Positions 9,251 to 17,583 of a stretch of 64,000 bases of DNA are shown here, piece by piece. The stretch's first letter is position 1; each line of letters opens with the position of its first letter. The notes below the pieces were generated by a model, which did not search any database, had not been told where the DNA came from, and saw nothing but the letters and a program-made list of their open reading frames with translations. The position numbers were made by a program, and so were the translations under genes. Location of the stretch: contig NZ_JAJEPW010000005.1 in NCBI RefSeq assembly GCF_020687045.1, forward strand, positions 1 to 64,000, given 5' to 3'. The DNA is from Vescimonas cirricatena (GTDB taxonomy: Bacteria > Bacillota > Clostridia > Oscillospirales > Oscillospiraceae).

Positions 9251-9495
9251 AAAAGCTCGCCCTGGGCGTGGGGGGGCTGTTTATGCTGCTGGGGGTGCTG
9301 CGCCTGGCCAGAAGCCCCCTGAAGCTGGTCTTCCGGGTGGCGGGCAACGCGGCCCTGGGCTTCGGGGCCCTGTGGCTGCTGGGCCGCCTGGCCCCGGGGC
9401 TTCAGCTGGGGCTCAACCTGTTCAATGGACTGCTGATCGGCGTGCTGGGCCTGCCGGGCTTCGGCCTGCTGCTGCTTTTGCAGTGGGTGCTTTGA
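9238..9495 (+). CDS. bofA: BofA-type sporulation membrane protein
   Basis: This 85-residue, highly hydrophobic protein starts at a GTG inside the end of yaaL. It has two to three membrane segments and ends with the family-like pattern NLFNGLLIGVLGLPGFGLLLLLQ. BofA in Bacillus inhibits the SpoIVFB protease that activates sigma-K in the outer forespore membrane. The yaaL-bofA order is conserved in endospore formers, so its presence points to a spore-forming host. A long hairpin follows immediately. Confidence 0.82.
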   Translation: MSVLEKLALGVGGLFMLLGVLRLARSPLKLVFRVAGNAALGFGALWLLGRLAPGLQLGLNLFNGLLIGVLGLPGFGLLLLLQWVL

Positions 9496-9497
9496 GT

Positions 9498-9534
9498 TTT
9501 GTTCAAAAAGTGGTGGAACCACTTTTTGAACAAA
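9498..9534. terminator. 17-bp perfect hairpin, probable terminator
   Basis: TTTGTTCAAAAAGTGGT and its exact complement are separated by the three bases GGA, starting three bases after the bofA stop. The stem is AT-rich at the base and symmetrical, so it could act on both strands. It is followed by the second copy of the dispersed repeat. Confidence 0.65.
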
Positions 9535-9550
9535 GGGGTTGCAGTCTGCT

Positions 9551-9576
9551 GCGGGCGGCAAACTCTGCGAGGCTTT
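9551..9576 (+). repeat. Dispersed 26-bp repeat, copy B
   Basis: Identical to 91-116. It lies between the bofA hairpin and the end of the glycosidase gene and does not belong to any coding sequence. Confidence 0.6.
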
Positions 9577-9619
9577 TGCTACATAGGGGGGAGTCTGCGA
9601 TTTTCGGCAATATATTGCG

Positions 9620-11359
9620 CTAAAAGCGCAGTTTGCTGTTGATTTTTCGCATCCGGACGGGGTCCATTTTGCACAGGCGGCGGTCATAGGTCACCAGGCC
9701 GTTGACCTCGTCCTCCACGTCGGACAGCTGGGTATACACCGCCGCCGACAGGCCCTGGCTTTCGATCAGGGGCAGGACCTCCGTTTCATACAGGCGCTCC
9801 ACCGCATCCATCCAGGCTGCCGCATGGTCATACATGCGGTAGCCGAATTTTTTGTCCGAGGCCAGGTGTCCCGGGCATTGCAGGCTGTAGCCCCCGAATT
9901 CCGTCAGGGCCAGCACCCGCCGTCCGTCCCCCCGCAGGCGCACGGGGCGGTAGTACACATGGCGGCTTTTCAGGTCGCCGCCGCCCTGGTCGTGCCAGCC
10001 GGAGGCGTGGTCGATGGGCCGGGTGGGGTCCAGAGCCCGCAGCCGGTCTGTGACGGCCAGGGCATCGAACTGGCCCCAGCCCTCGTTGAAGGGCACCCAC
10101 AGGCCCAGGCACACGCAGTTATACAGCAGGTCCACCGTGTCCTCCATGTCCCGCAGGAACTGCCGGCGTCCGGCCTCTCCGGCCCGGCCCAGCCGCCCGG
10201 AGGGGCGGTCCTTCAGGTGGACGCCCAGAAAGGGCAGCACCTGCATGGTCAGGGTCTGCCAGCGCTCAAAGCAGGACACCAGGTCCTGCCACACGATGAT
10301 CCCCAGGCGGTCGCAGTGATAGTACCACCGCAGAGGCTCGATCTTGATGTGCTTGCGCAGCATATTGAAGCCCATGTCCCGGGCGGTCTGAATGTCCCAG
10401 ACCATGGCCTCGTCCGCCGGAGGGGTGTACAGGCCGTCGGACCAGTAGCCCTGGTCCAGCAGCCCCGACTGGAAGTAGGGTTGGCCGTTCAGGGCCAGCA
10501 CCCGGCGGCCTTGATGCTCCATAACGGAGAATTTCCGCATACCGAAGTAGCTTTCCACCCGGTCGCCGGAGGGCAGCGTCACCTCCAGATCGTACAGATA
10601 CGGGTCCTCCGGGCTCCAGGGGCGGAAGTGCTCCGCCGGAATGGGGCACACGCCCAGGCCCTTTTCATCGGCCCAGCTGCGGGCGATGACCTGACCGCCG
10701 CACAGCACCGTGATCCGGGCTCCGGCGGGGTCATCGGCCCGGACGGCATAGCGCAGGGCTTTTTCGTCATAGTCCGGGGTCAGGCGCAGGGAACGGACGT
10801 AGTTGTCCGCTGTACTCTCCAGCCACACCGTCTGCCAGATGCCGGATTGGGCGGTGTACCAGATGCCGCCCCGGTCCGTGCGCTGCTTGCCGAAGGCGTG
10901 GACCCCGCCGTCGGGATCGTCGGTGACGGCCGCGGTCAGGCGGTTCTCACCGGGGACCAGGGCGCCGGTAATGTCCAGGGTGAAGGGCAGATAGCCTCCC
11001 TGATGGCCCCCCACGGGGCGGTCGTTTACCAGCACCCGGCAGCACTGATCCACCGCGCCGAAGTGCAGCAGCACCCGGTCCCGGCGGAAGCCCTCCGGCA
11101 GGGTGAAGCGCCGCTCATACCACAGGGTCTCGCCGCTTTCCAGCCGGAAATCACAGCCGGACAGCAGACTCTCCGGCGAGAAGGGCACCAATATCTTTCC
11201 GCTGCGGCGGCGGGAATACTCGTCGCCGTCCTCCACGGTGTAGTCCCACAGGCCGTTGAGGCAGAGATAGCTGTCCCGCCGCAGCTGGGGCCGGGGATAC
11301 TCCGGCAGCGGGCAGGTTTTGTCCGGATGCTCCCCCCAGGGGGTGTAAAGCGCCGTCAT
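9620..11359 (-). CDS. Glycoside hydrolase family 2 enzyme
   Basis: This 579-residue cytoplasmic enzyme has no signal peptide. It has the GH2 order: an N-terminal sugar-binding jelly roll, an immunoglobulin-like domain with the FGMRKF signature (about residue 272), and a TIM barrel. The acid/base glutamate lies in FNEGWGQ (about residue 424) and the nucleophile in LTEFGGY (about 488). It is shorter than LacZ and closer to small beta-galactosidase or beta-glucuronidase-like GH2 enzymes; the specificity cannot be decided. It overlaps the upstream MFS gene by four bases, so uptake and hydrolysis of a glycoside are probably coupled. Confidence 0.9.
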   Translation of the reverse strand: MTALYTPWGEHPDKTCPLPEYPRPQLRRDSYLCLNGLWDYTVEDGDEYSRRRSGKILVPFSPESLLSGCDFRLESGETLWYERRFTLPEGFRRDRVLLHFGAVDQCCRVLVNDRPVGGHQGGYLPFTLDITGALVPGENRLTAAVTDDPDGGVHAFGKQRTDRGGIWYTAQSGIWQTVWLESTADNYVRSLRLTPDYDEKALRYAVRADDPAGARITVLCGGQVIARSWADEKGLGVCPIPAEHFRPWSPEDPYLYDLEVTLPSGDRVESYFGMRKFSVMEHQGRRVLALNGQPYFQSGLLDQGYWSDGLYTPPADEAMVWDIQTARDMGFNMLRKHIKIEPLRWYYHCDRLGIIVWQDLVSCFERWQTLTMQVLPFLGVHLKDRPSGRLGRAGEAGRRQFLRDMEDTVDLLYNCVCLGLWVPFNEGWGQFDALAVTDRLRALDPTRPIDHASGWHDQGGGDLKSRHVYYRPVRLRGDGRRVLALTEFGGYSLQCPGHLASDKKFGYRMYDHAAAWMDAVERLYETEVLPLIESQGLSAAVYTQLSDVEDEVNGLVTYDRRLCKMDPVRMRKINSKLRF

Positions 11360-12615
11360 TTTACCGTCTCCTTCCGCTTCAGCAGAGCCGCCGGAATGGC
11401 CAGCAGCACCAGGGCGGCGGCAGCCGCCAGAAAAATTTCCGCCGTGGGCACCTGCTTCACGGTGCCCAGGTCCTCATAGGTCATGCCGGTGCCCCGGATC
11501 ACCGCCGCACCGATATACGGCCCCGTGACCATGGGCAGCAGCACCTGGAACACGATGCGGATGCCCTGGAACAGGCCGGCCTTTCCCGCCGGGGTATAGT
11601 CCCGGATCAGGCCGCTGCAGCAGGCGGAGACCACCATGCCGCCGCCCAGCATCACGATGCACGCCGCCAGGACGAACCACTGGCCCCGGGCAAAGTACAT
11701 GAGCACAAGGCCCGCAAAGCCCAGGATCCCCGCCGGGACCAGGCAGCGGAGCTTCCCGAAGCGGTCGATGGGCCGCCCGGCCAGCACCGACAGCACGGAG
11801 CTGACGATCAGCACCCCCGCCAGCAGGAGGGTATAGTCCGTGATGCCCAGGAACCGCTGGATATAGATAATGAGGTAGGGCATATACACCTGCTGGCTCA
11901 TGCAGTATACCCCCAGAGCCGCCAGGGACAGATACAGCCGCGGGTTGTCCCGGACAACGGCGGGACGGAAGCCGTACAGAATGTTGGCAAAATAGCTGCC
12001 CTGGCCCCGGGGCAGGGCCGGCTCCCGGATGAAGAAGCAGCCCAGCACGCCGCCCAGGCAGGTGATGCCGCCCACGATCAGGAAAAACAGCCGCCAGTTC
12101 CCGGCCTGGGTCAGGCCGTCCAGAGCCCCGAACACCACCAGCATGGCCACCAGCGGCATGATGGCCAGCACCGTCTCCACCCGGCCCCGGTTTTCCGGCA
12201 CGGTGACGTCCGTGACCCAGGCGTTGAAGGCGGCGTCGTTGGCGGTGGAGCCGAAGAAGGTCATGACGCAGTCCAGCACCACCACCAGCACCGCGGCTCC
12301 GTGGGCCGCACCGGCCAGGGGGCTTCTTTTGATGAAGGCGAAGGCCCCGATGCTGACGCCCCACAGCAGATAGCCGATGACGATCAGGGCCTTCCGCCGC
12401 CCCAGCCGGTCGCTGAGGGCCCCCATCACCAGGGTGGTGACGGTGGCGGTGACGGCGCTCCAGGCCACCATGGCGGCGATCATGGACGTGTCCCCGGAGA
12501 TGGTGTTGTACAGGAACACGTTGAAATACATATTCTCGATGACCCAGGCGATCTGTCCGAACAGGCCGAAGGTCAGCAGGGCCGCCCAGGTGCGGCCGCC
12601 CAGTCTGGTTTTCAT
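11356..12615 (-). CDS. MFS transporter (probable sugar/glycoside permease)
   Basis: This 419-residue membrane protein has about 12 hydrophobic helices. The major facilitator loop GALSDRLGRRKALI lies between helices 2 and 3 (about residues 65-78). It is translationally coupled to the GH2 glycosidase by a four-base overlap, which suggests it imports the substrate of that enzyme; this is inferred from context only. The upstream TtcA-like gene ends two bases away on the same strand. Confidence 0.87.
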   Translation of the reverse strand: MKTRLGGRTWAALLTFGLFGQIAWVIENMYFNVFLYNTISGDTSMIAAMVAWSAVTATVTTLVMGALSDRLGRRKALIVIGYLLWGVSIGAFAFIKRSPLAGAAHGAAVLVVVLDCVMTFFGSTANDAAFNAWVTDVTVPENRGRVETVLAIMPLVAMLVVFGALDGLTQAGNWRLFFLIVGGITCLGGVLGCFFIREPALPRGQGSYFANILYGFRPAVVRDNPRLYLSLAALGVYCMSQQVYMPYLIIYIQRFLGITDYTLLLAGVLIVSSVLSVLAGRPIDRFGKLRCLVPAGILGFAGLVLMYFARGQWFVLAACIVMLGGGMVVSACCSGLIRDYTPAGKAGLFQGIRIVFQVLLPMVTGPYIGAAVIRGTGMTYEDLGTVKQVPTAEIFLAAAAALVLLAIPAALLKRKETVK

Positions 12616-12616
12616 G

Positions 12617-13348
12617 TTACCGCTCCTCCTCGTGAAGATTCCAGCCGTACAGGGGGTAGCGTTGGAGGCTGCCGAACAGCTTCTGCTTGATATCCGGATA
12701 CCGGCCCTCCAGCCCGGCGATGAGCTCCTTCACCTCCTGGCGTCGGCTGTGTCCGTTGGCGGGACAGGGGTTCTCCACCACCGGCAGCTCCAGCCGCCGG
12801 GCCACCCGGCGGATATCCTCCTCCCGGCAGTACAGCAGGGGGCGGATCTGGGTGATGCCGGTGCGGTCCAGGTAAGTCACCGGCTGGAAGCAGCCGATGC
12901 GCCCCTCGAACAGCAGGTTCATCAGCAGAGTCTCGATGGCGTCGTCATAGTGGTGGCCCAGGGCGATTTTCCGGATGCCCAGGTCCGTAAGGGCCGTGTT
13001 CAGACTGCCCCGCCGCAGCTTGGCGCACAGGGAGCAGGGGTTCTTCTCCTTCCGCTCGTTGAACACGATGTCGTATACCGGCACCTGGATGCGGGTATAG
13101 GGCACCTCCAGCTGCCGGCACAGGTCCGCCACGGCGTCGAAGCTCATGCCGGGGGCGCCGGTCTCTAAGGTGATGGCGCGGACGGTGAAGGGGATCGGAT
13201 AAAAAGCCCGAAGCCGGGCCAGGGCCGTCAGCGTCACCAGGCTGTCCTTGCCGCCGGACACGCCCACGGCCACCACGTCTCCGGCGTCGATCATGTGATA
13301 ATCCTCCACGCAGCGGCGCACCTGTCCCAAAATCTTCTGCATATACAA
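12617..13348 (-). CDS. TtcA-like tRNA thiolation/PP-loop ATPase
   Basis: This 243-residue cytoplasmic protein of the tRNA 2-thiocytidine (TtcA/TtuA-like) group activates a tRNA base with ATP and transfers sulfur. The PP-loop SGGKDSL is at about residues 31-37. The cysteine pair CSLC (about 101-104) and the distal cysteine in ENPCPANG are typical [4Fe-4S] ligands, and GHHYDDAIETLLMN is the family helix. Length is normal. It is the first gene of a minus-strand run with the MFS and GH2 genes, although the functions are unrelated. Confidence 0.88.
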   Translation of the reverse strand: MYMQKILGQVRRCVEDYHMIDAGDVVAVGVSGGKDSLVTLTALARLRAFYPIPFTVRAITLETGAPGMSFDAVADLCRQLEVPYTRIQVPVYDIVFNERKEKNPCSLCAKLRRGSLNTALTDLGIRKIALGHHYDDAIETLLMNLLFEGRIGCFQPVTYLDRTGITQIRPLLYCREEDIRRVARRLELPVVENPCPANGHSRRQEVKELIAGLEGRYPDIKQKLFGSLQRYPLYGWNLHEEER

Positions 13349-13449
13349 AGCCCTCCAAGGAAAAATGAAATTGCCATTTGAGAAAACGGGGGATATCGGG
13401 AGAAAACGAGAGGAAATGCCAGATGTTACTATCGTAAATTAAAATGGTG

Positions 13450-13560
13450 TTGACAATTTTCCCGGGATATGCTATAAATATCCTTGTGCGTTCGGCGCAT
13501 TTCTCCCTCCCAATCATAGCAAGGGAGCCCGGAAAAGTAAAGCAATACATTCTATAAATT
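13450..13560 (+). promoter_or_regulatory. rplM promoter and leader
   Basis: TTGACA (13450-13455) and TATAAA (13473-13478) are spaced by exactly 17 bases, a near-consensus housekeeping promoter. The transcript leader of about 75 nt before rplM contains small paired segments (GTGCG..CGCAT; CTCCC..GGGAG). It could be a ribosomal L13 leader, but I cannot confirm the structure. Confidence 0.75.
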
Positions 13561-13573
13561 GGAGGAAAACACC

Positions 13574-13999
13574 ATGTCCACTTATATGGCAAACAAGGCC
13601 ACTATTGAGCGCAAGTGGTACGTCGTTGATGCCGCCGGCAAGCCCCTGGGCAAGACCGCCGTCATCGTGGCCGACCTGCTGCGCGGCAAGGGTAAAGTCA
13701 CCTACACCCCCCACGCCGACTGCGGCGACAACGTCATCGTCATCAACGCCGCCAAGGCCACCCTGTCCGGCAACAAGATGGAGCAGAAGTATTACCGCAC
13801 CCACTCCGGCTGGATCGGCGGTCTGAAGGAGACCAAGTATCGCCTGCTGATGCAGGAGAAGCCCGAGCTGGCCATGCGCGTGGCCGTCCGCGGTATGATG
13901 CCCCGCAACACCGTTACCAAGGATTCCCTGAAGCGCCTGCACATCTATGCCGGTGAGCAGCACATCCACGAGGCCCAGAAGCCCGAGCTGGTCAAGTAA
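13574..13999 (+). CDS. rplM: 50S ribosomal protein L13
   Basis: This 141-residue ribosomal protein opens with MSTYMANKATIERKWYV and carries the L13 core with HIYAGEQHIHEAQKPE at the C-terminus. The start is fixed by GGAGG eleven bases upstream. It forms the classical two-gene operon with rpsI, 14 bases downstream. Confidence 0.98.
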   Translation: MSTYMANKATIERKWYVVDAAGKPLGKTAVIVADLLRGKGKVTYTPHADCGDNVIVINAAKATLSGNKMEQKYYRTHSGWIGGLKETKYRLLMQEKPELAMRVAVRGMMPRNTVTKDSLKRLHIYAGEQHIHEAQKPELVK

Positions 14000-14013
14000 G
14001 GAGGAAAAGAAAC

Positions 14014-14418
14014 ATGTATCAGTCCAAGAATCCCTATCTGTACGGCACCGGCCGCAGAAAGTCCTCCGTGGCCCGGGTGCACCTGTTCCCCAACGGCACC
14101 GGCTCCATCACCATCAACGGCCGCGACATCGACGATTACTTCGGCCTGGAGACCCTGAAGATGGTGGTCCGCCAGCCCCTGAACGCCACCGATACCCTGG
14201 GTAAGGTGGACATCGTTGCCACCGTGGAAGGCGGCGGCGTTTCCGGCCAGGCCGGCGCCCTGCGTCACGGCATCAGCCGCGCCCTGCTGCTGGTGAACCC
14301 CGAGTTCCGTCCCGTCCTGAAGAAGGCCGGTTTCCTGACCCGCGATCCTCGTATGAAGGAGCGTAAGAAGTACGGCCTCAAAGCCGCTCGTCGCGCTCCG
14401 CAGTTCAGCAAGCGCTGA
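14014..14418 (+). CDS. rpsI: 30S ribosomal protein S9
   Basis: This 134-residue ribosomal protein has the S9 opening YGTGRRKSSVARV, and its basic C-terminal tail ends in PQFSKR, which reaches the P-site tRNA. It follows rplM with AAGGAGG. It is the last core gene before the conjugative island, and the 3' end of ribosomal protein genes is a known insertion target of several ICE families. Confidence 0.98.
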   Translation: MYQSKNPYLYGTGRRKSSVARVHLFPNGTGSITINGRDIDDYFGLETLKMVVRQPLNATDTLGKVDIVATVEGGGVSGQAGALRHGISRALLLVNPEFRPVLKKAGFLTRDPRMKERKKYGLKAARRAPQFSKR

Positions 14419-14447
14419 TCGGACGCAAATTTACAACTCAAAAGCTC

Positions 14448-14483
14448 AAAAACCCCGGAAAATCAGCATTTTCCGGGGTTTTC
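14448..14483 (+). terminator. rplM-rpsI operon terminator
   Basis: AAACCCCGGAAAAT pairs perfectly with ATTTTCCGGGGTTT around the loop CAGC and is followed by T-rich sequence. Confidence 0.92.
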
Positions 14484-14545
14484 TTATACCCTTTTCGTCC
14501 GATTGCTTTTGAAGCCTTTCGCTGTTTTTGACCGTATGTGACCTC

Positions 14546-14624
14546 GGTTAACCCATTTTATAAGGGCTAAAAATGGGTTAACCGGGACAAATGGGTGAGT
14601 AAATGGGTGAGTAAATGGGTTAAC
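14546..14624 (+). repeat. Palindrome plus tandem 12-bp repeats at island left end
   Basis: A perfect 14-bp inverted repeat (GGTTAACCCATTTT, 14546-14559, with 14570-14583) is followed by repeated 12-mers. AAATGGGTTAAC occurs at 14571 and 14613, and AAATGGGTGAGT at 14589 and 14601. The last three units are directly adjacent. This arrangement resembles protein-binding iterons or recombinase arm sites at an element end. Confidence 0.7.
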
Positions 14625-14777
14625 TGAAGGGTCAACACAAGGTGAATTTGCGGGTTTTTTTCATGAACGCCCCTAAGTAAAAATGAACTGCATTGACACT
14701 GATGCGGTTTGTACTAATTTCATAAAATATGACTATGGGAAAATGTTTTTAAATTCTTTGTCAGGAGGTAAGCCCAC

Positions 14778-14990
14778 ATGAAAAAAGGGATACTTATATA
14801 TGACTCCTCCACAAATCGCTTTGACATTTTGTATGAGGAAGGAAACAGTTATGGCGGCCTGCACTGCGGAACTACAATGGAGGTCTTGATAAATGACGAA
14901 TGGGCACCCACTCGCATAGAGTACGGAAACGACTGGTATCTCGTAGGGGTGCAGAAGGAATCGTTACCCGGACTTCAAGTAAGAATATAG
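14778..14990 (+). CDS. DUF5348 domain protein
   Basis: This 70-residue protein has the DUF5348 core: RFDILYEEG, then YGGLHCG, then a WYLVG segment and a final LQVRI. DUF5348 proteins are small, of unknown function, and typical of the leading end of conjugative elements in Clostridia. GGAGGTAAG precedes the ATG at good spacing. It is the first gene of the island on the rpsI side. Confidence 0.8.
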   Translation: MKKGILIYDSSTNRFDILYEEGNSYGGLHCGTTMEVLINDEWAPTRIEYGNDWYLVGVQKESLPGLQVRI

Positions 14991-15003
14991 TAACCACATA
15001 CTG

Positions 15004-15042
15004 CAAGGGCAGTCTCTCGATTAAAGGGGCTGCCTTGTTTTT
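15004..15042 (+). terminator. Terminator-like hairpin in leader of the 15073 gene
   Basis: CAAGGGCAG pairs with CTGCCTTG (one bulged G) and is followed by TTTTT. The hairpin ends 35 bases before the ATG at 15073, with only the ribosome binding site in between. It could act as an attenuator of that gene or as terminator of DUF5348. Confidence 0.6.
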
Positions 15043-15072
15043 ATATCCAATCGCAGAAAGGAGGAACCCGTC

Positions 15073-16116
15073 ATGCCGAAATGCCTGTTCAGGTACCAAT
15101 GGGTTAAGCTGCCCAGGACTCATTTGCCGGTCGGTAAGGGAATCATGGGTTATTGGGCGAAGCTGGCCTCGCGGGCGGCATTTCGCAAGGGTCGGGCAAA
15201 ATACTGCGGATACACAAACGATGTAATGCCAGGGATGTGGTCCGGTGGCGTAGTCGGCTTGAAGAGCATTCTGGGCGTCAAAAGCCGCACGGAGGCTCTG
15301 GAAATCATGAATACGCTCAGCCGGTTCGGGTATATCCGTTACACGCTTGACGAGAAAACAAAGAAGCTGGAATATGCCGTCACCGATTGGGTCGTAAAAT
15401 GCTCCGGCACCGAATGCATGAGCGGAACAGTCTATGCAACAGACGGCTATGGCTTTCTCTGCCTTCCCCGCAACATCACGCAGCGCCTTGCGGATCAGCA
15501 TTATACATTCGGCGAATCAGATGCATGGCTGGACCTCTGGTGCCACACGGTTTGGCAGGAGACCGGCAATGCGTTTTCTTATCTGGCGCCTGCCGTTCAA
15601 TTCGGGAGACTTGGCGCCGCTTTGACATTGGAAGCCTTGGGACGGCGCTGGGGCTGGGAAAAGACAAAGGTGTGGAGATTTTTTCAGAAGAATGGGGATG
15701 CCTTCGCTCTGCACCGTCTGCCGGGCTCCTACGGCTGCCTCGTTTTCAATAGACTGTATCCGCTGGATACAGAGGCTTCCCTGCCCACCTGCGCAGAAAT
15801 TGAACGCATTATTGAGAAAATGCGTATTTGCGCCGGAAATGCGCATATTGGAGGCTCGGACAATGCACGCCTGAATAAAATGATCCTTTGGTATAGCCGC
15901 AGGATCATTATCATGAGAACTACTGATTATGCCGAACAGGCATCAGAAAATCGCGTTGCACTTTCGTCCCCTATAATACGCGCGTATACTTCTCTGTGTT
16001 GGAATTGTCAGAACTGTATCTATGACTGCAGAGGTGTAAGTAGTAGACTACGCCGCATAGATGCGAACCACATCCGCGGGCCATGTGCTTACGCGGTTTT
16101 TTTCTTGCACTCATGA
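15073..16116 (+). CDS. Conserved conjugative-element protein, function unknown
   Basis: This 347-residue soluble protein starts after AAAGGAGG. The N-terminal half (RYQWVKLPR..LPVGKGIMGYW) and the central WLDLWCHTVWQ / RRWGWEKTKVWRFFQ segments, the latter resembling a winged helix, recur in ICE proteins of gut Clostridia as I know them. A cysteine cluster CWNCQNCIYDC sits near residues 312-322 and could bind metal. A replication or regulatory role at the element is plausible from position and DNA-binding look, but is not established. Confidence 0.6.
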   Translation: MPKCLFRYQWVKLPRTHLPVGKGIMGYWAKLASRAAFRKGRAKYCGYTNDVMPGMWSGGVVGLKSILGVKSRTEALEIMNTLSRFGYIRYTLDEKTKKLEYAVTDWVVKCSGTECMSGTVYATDGYGFLCLPRNITQRLADQHYTFGESDAWLDLWCHTVWQETGNAFSYLAPAVQFGRLGAALTLEALGRRWGWEKTKVWRFFQKNGDAFALHRLPGSYGCLVFNRLYPLDTEASLPTCAEIERIIEKMRICAGNAHIGGSDNARLNKMILWYSRRIIIMRTTDYAEQASENRVALSSPIIRAYTSLCWNCQNCIYDCRGVSSRLRRIDANHIRGPCAYAVFFLHS

Positions 16117-16136
16117 AACCGGAAAGGAGAATCAAC

Positions 16137-16775
16137 ATGAGCAAAATCGAAAGCAGTGCCGGAAAGGCGCTTTATGAACAGCAGGAAACCAAGCTGTCGC
16201 AGCAATCTGCCGCATTTATTGAACTTTTAACAAAGCGCGGCATTCTGGGAGATTCGTCTATCGATGATGACAGAGTCCGCCAAGCCAAAAAGGAGAAAAA
16301 GAAAAGCATGTATCATAACACGCTTCTCCTGCTGCAGCACTACCGAACCATTCTCTGGACGCTGGAATGCTTCCCGTCCAGCGTAGCAGAGGAGCTGGAT
16401 CGCCCGCTGAAGGATCTGGATACGCTGCTGGATCGGATCGACCTGGAACTTGGGATGAACAATCGAAAGCTGGAAGGCCGGATGGAGAGTGTACGCCGCT
16501 CCCGCCTGCTGGTTGACCGGCTCAACGATGCGGTCAGTATATTGAAAGCCAAACCGGTCAACGGGCACAAGATGTACGACATCATCTACATGACCTTTCT
16601 CGGACCGGACAAGCTGATGCACGAAGAGCTTCTGTACCGTCTGGACATCTCTGCCCGGCACTATTACCGGCTCCGCACGCAGGCAATCAATATCATCGCC
16701 CTGCGCCTATGGTCTGCCCCTGCCGGCGAGGTGGATTCCTGGCTGGAGGTTCTTTCTATTTTGGAAAACTGGTAA
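16137..16775 (+). CDS. ArpU/RinA-like transcriptional regulator (tentative)
   Basis: This 212-residue protein starts at the ATG after AAAGGAGA. The C-terminal segment LLYRLDISARHYYRLRTQAINIIA looks like the helix-turn-helix of phage late regulators of the ArpU/RinA type (sigma region 4-like). The middle is helical and charged. It may control expression of island genes. The call rests on motif appearance only. It ends 193 bases before the AbiEi gene. Confidence 0.5.
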   Translation: MSKIESSAGKALYEQQETKLSQQSAAFIELLTKRGILGDSSIDDDRVRQAKKEKKKSMYHNTLLLLQHYRTILWTLECFPSSVAEELDRPLKDLDTLLDRIDLELGMNNRKLEGRMESVRRSRLLVDRLNDAVSILKAKPVNGHKMYDIIYMTFLGPDKLMHEELLYRLDISARHYYRLRTQAINIIALRLWSAPAGEVDSWLEVLSILENW

Positions 16776-16909
16776 GGTTAAAGGCCTCGATTATTGCATT
16801 GCTTCTACAGGAGCGGGACAAATGATACCGCACAGGAGCATCGGCATGGCAGCTGTTTGATTATGTGCAGATTGTTTGGAGATAATGTAGATAAGGATCG
16901 CAAATCCAG

Positions 16910-16947
16910 TTGAAATTCTGTCCCGAATATTATATAATATTCGGGAC
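16910..16947 (+). promoter_or_regulatory. AbiE promoter with overlapping palindromic operator
   Basis: TTGAAA (16910-16915) and TATAAT (16933-16938) are separated by 17 bases. A perfect 28-bp palindrome at 16920-16947, with ends GTCCCGAATATTA and TAATATTCGGGAC, covers the spacer and the -10 element. A protein bound there would block RNA polymerase. AbiEi antitoxins are known to bind inverted repeats at their own promoter, so negative autoregulation is likely. Confidence 0.85.
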
Positions 16948-16968
16948 AAAGCAAAGGAGGAAAACAGA

Positions 16969-17583
16969 ATGAAAACTGGATATTCCAAGCAGATACAGGA
17001 GCGAATCAACGGTGCGGATGACGGTACAATCTTCGTGAACTCGGATTTCGCAGATATTGCCGATTCGGAAACAACCAGGCGCAATCTGAACAGATTAACG
17101 CAAATCGGTATGCTTCGCCGGATATTAAAGGGTGTTTACGAAAAGCCGAAGTACAGCAAGCTGCTTGATGAATACGTAGCGGCCGACCCGGACGCAGTTG
17201 CAAAAGCATTGGCGCGAAGTTACCATTGGACCATCGTCCCGTGTGGGAATACAGCCCTGAACCTTTTGGGGCTCTCCACACAGGTAACGGCAGTCTGGTC
17301 CTATATCAGCGACGGCCCGTATAAGACCTATGAGTGGAACTCCACAAAGCTGGAATTTAAGCATAGGACCAACAAGGAAATCACCGGTCTGTCTTACATG
17401 ACGAGCTTGGTGATCCAGGCGCTGAAAACTTTGGGAAGGACCAATGTGACGGCGGAGATCATACAGACGCTTTCTGAAAAGCTGTCCGAGGACGAAAAGC
17501 AAGCCTGCCTGAAAGAGGCGACGGAATCTACGGATTGGGTTTATGAAACGATACGGAAAATGTGTGGAGGCGAAACACAATGA
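16969..17583 (+). CDS. abiEi: AbiEi-type antitoxin / DUF6088 protein
   Basis: This 204-residue protein has an N-terminal winged helix (NLNRLTQIGMLRRILKGVYEKPKY, about residues 43-66) and a C-terminal domain of the AbiEi antitoxin family, also annotated DUF6088. Its ATG follows AAAGGAGG. It overlaps the toxin gene by ATGA and sits behind a palindromic promoter. As a type IV antitoxin it should neutralise the effect of AbiEii without direct binding and repress its own promoter. Together the pair can stop phage growth and stabilise the island. Confidence 0.87.
   Translation: MKTGYSKQIQERINGADDGTIFVNSDFADIADSETTRRNLNRLTQIGMLRRILKGVYEKPKYSKLLDEYVAADPDAVAKALARSYHWTIVPCGNTALNLLGLSTQVTAVWSYISDGPYKTYEWNSTKLEFKHRTNKEITGLSYMTSLVIQALKTLGRTNVTAEIIQTLSEKLSEDEKQACLKEATESTDWVYETIRKMCGGETQ

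Noticed and set aside
9498..9534. Long hairpin behind bofA as the end of an insertion sequence
   Set aside because: No transposase, no second end and no target duplication; it fits a terminator.
14589..14624. Adjacent 12-mers as a CRISPR array
   Set aside because: Units are directly adjacent without spacers and too short; no cas genes are present.
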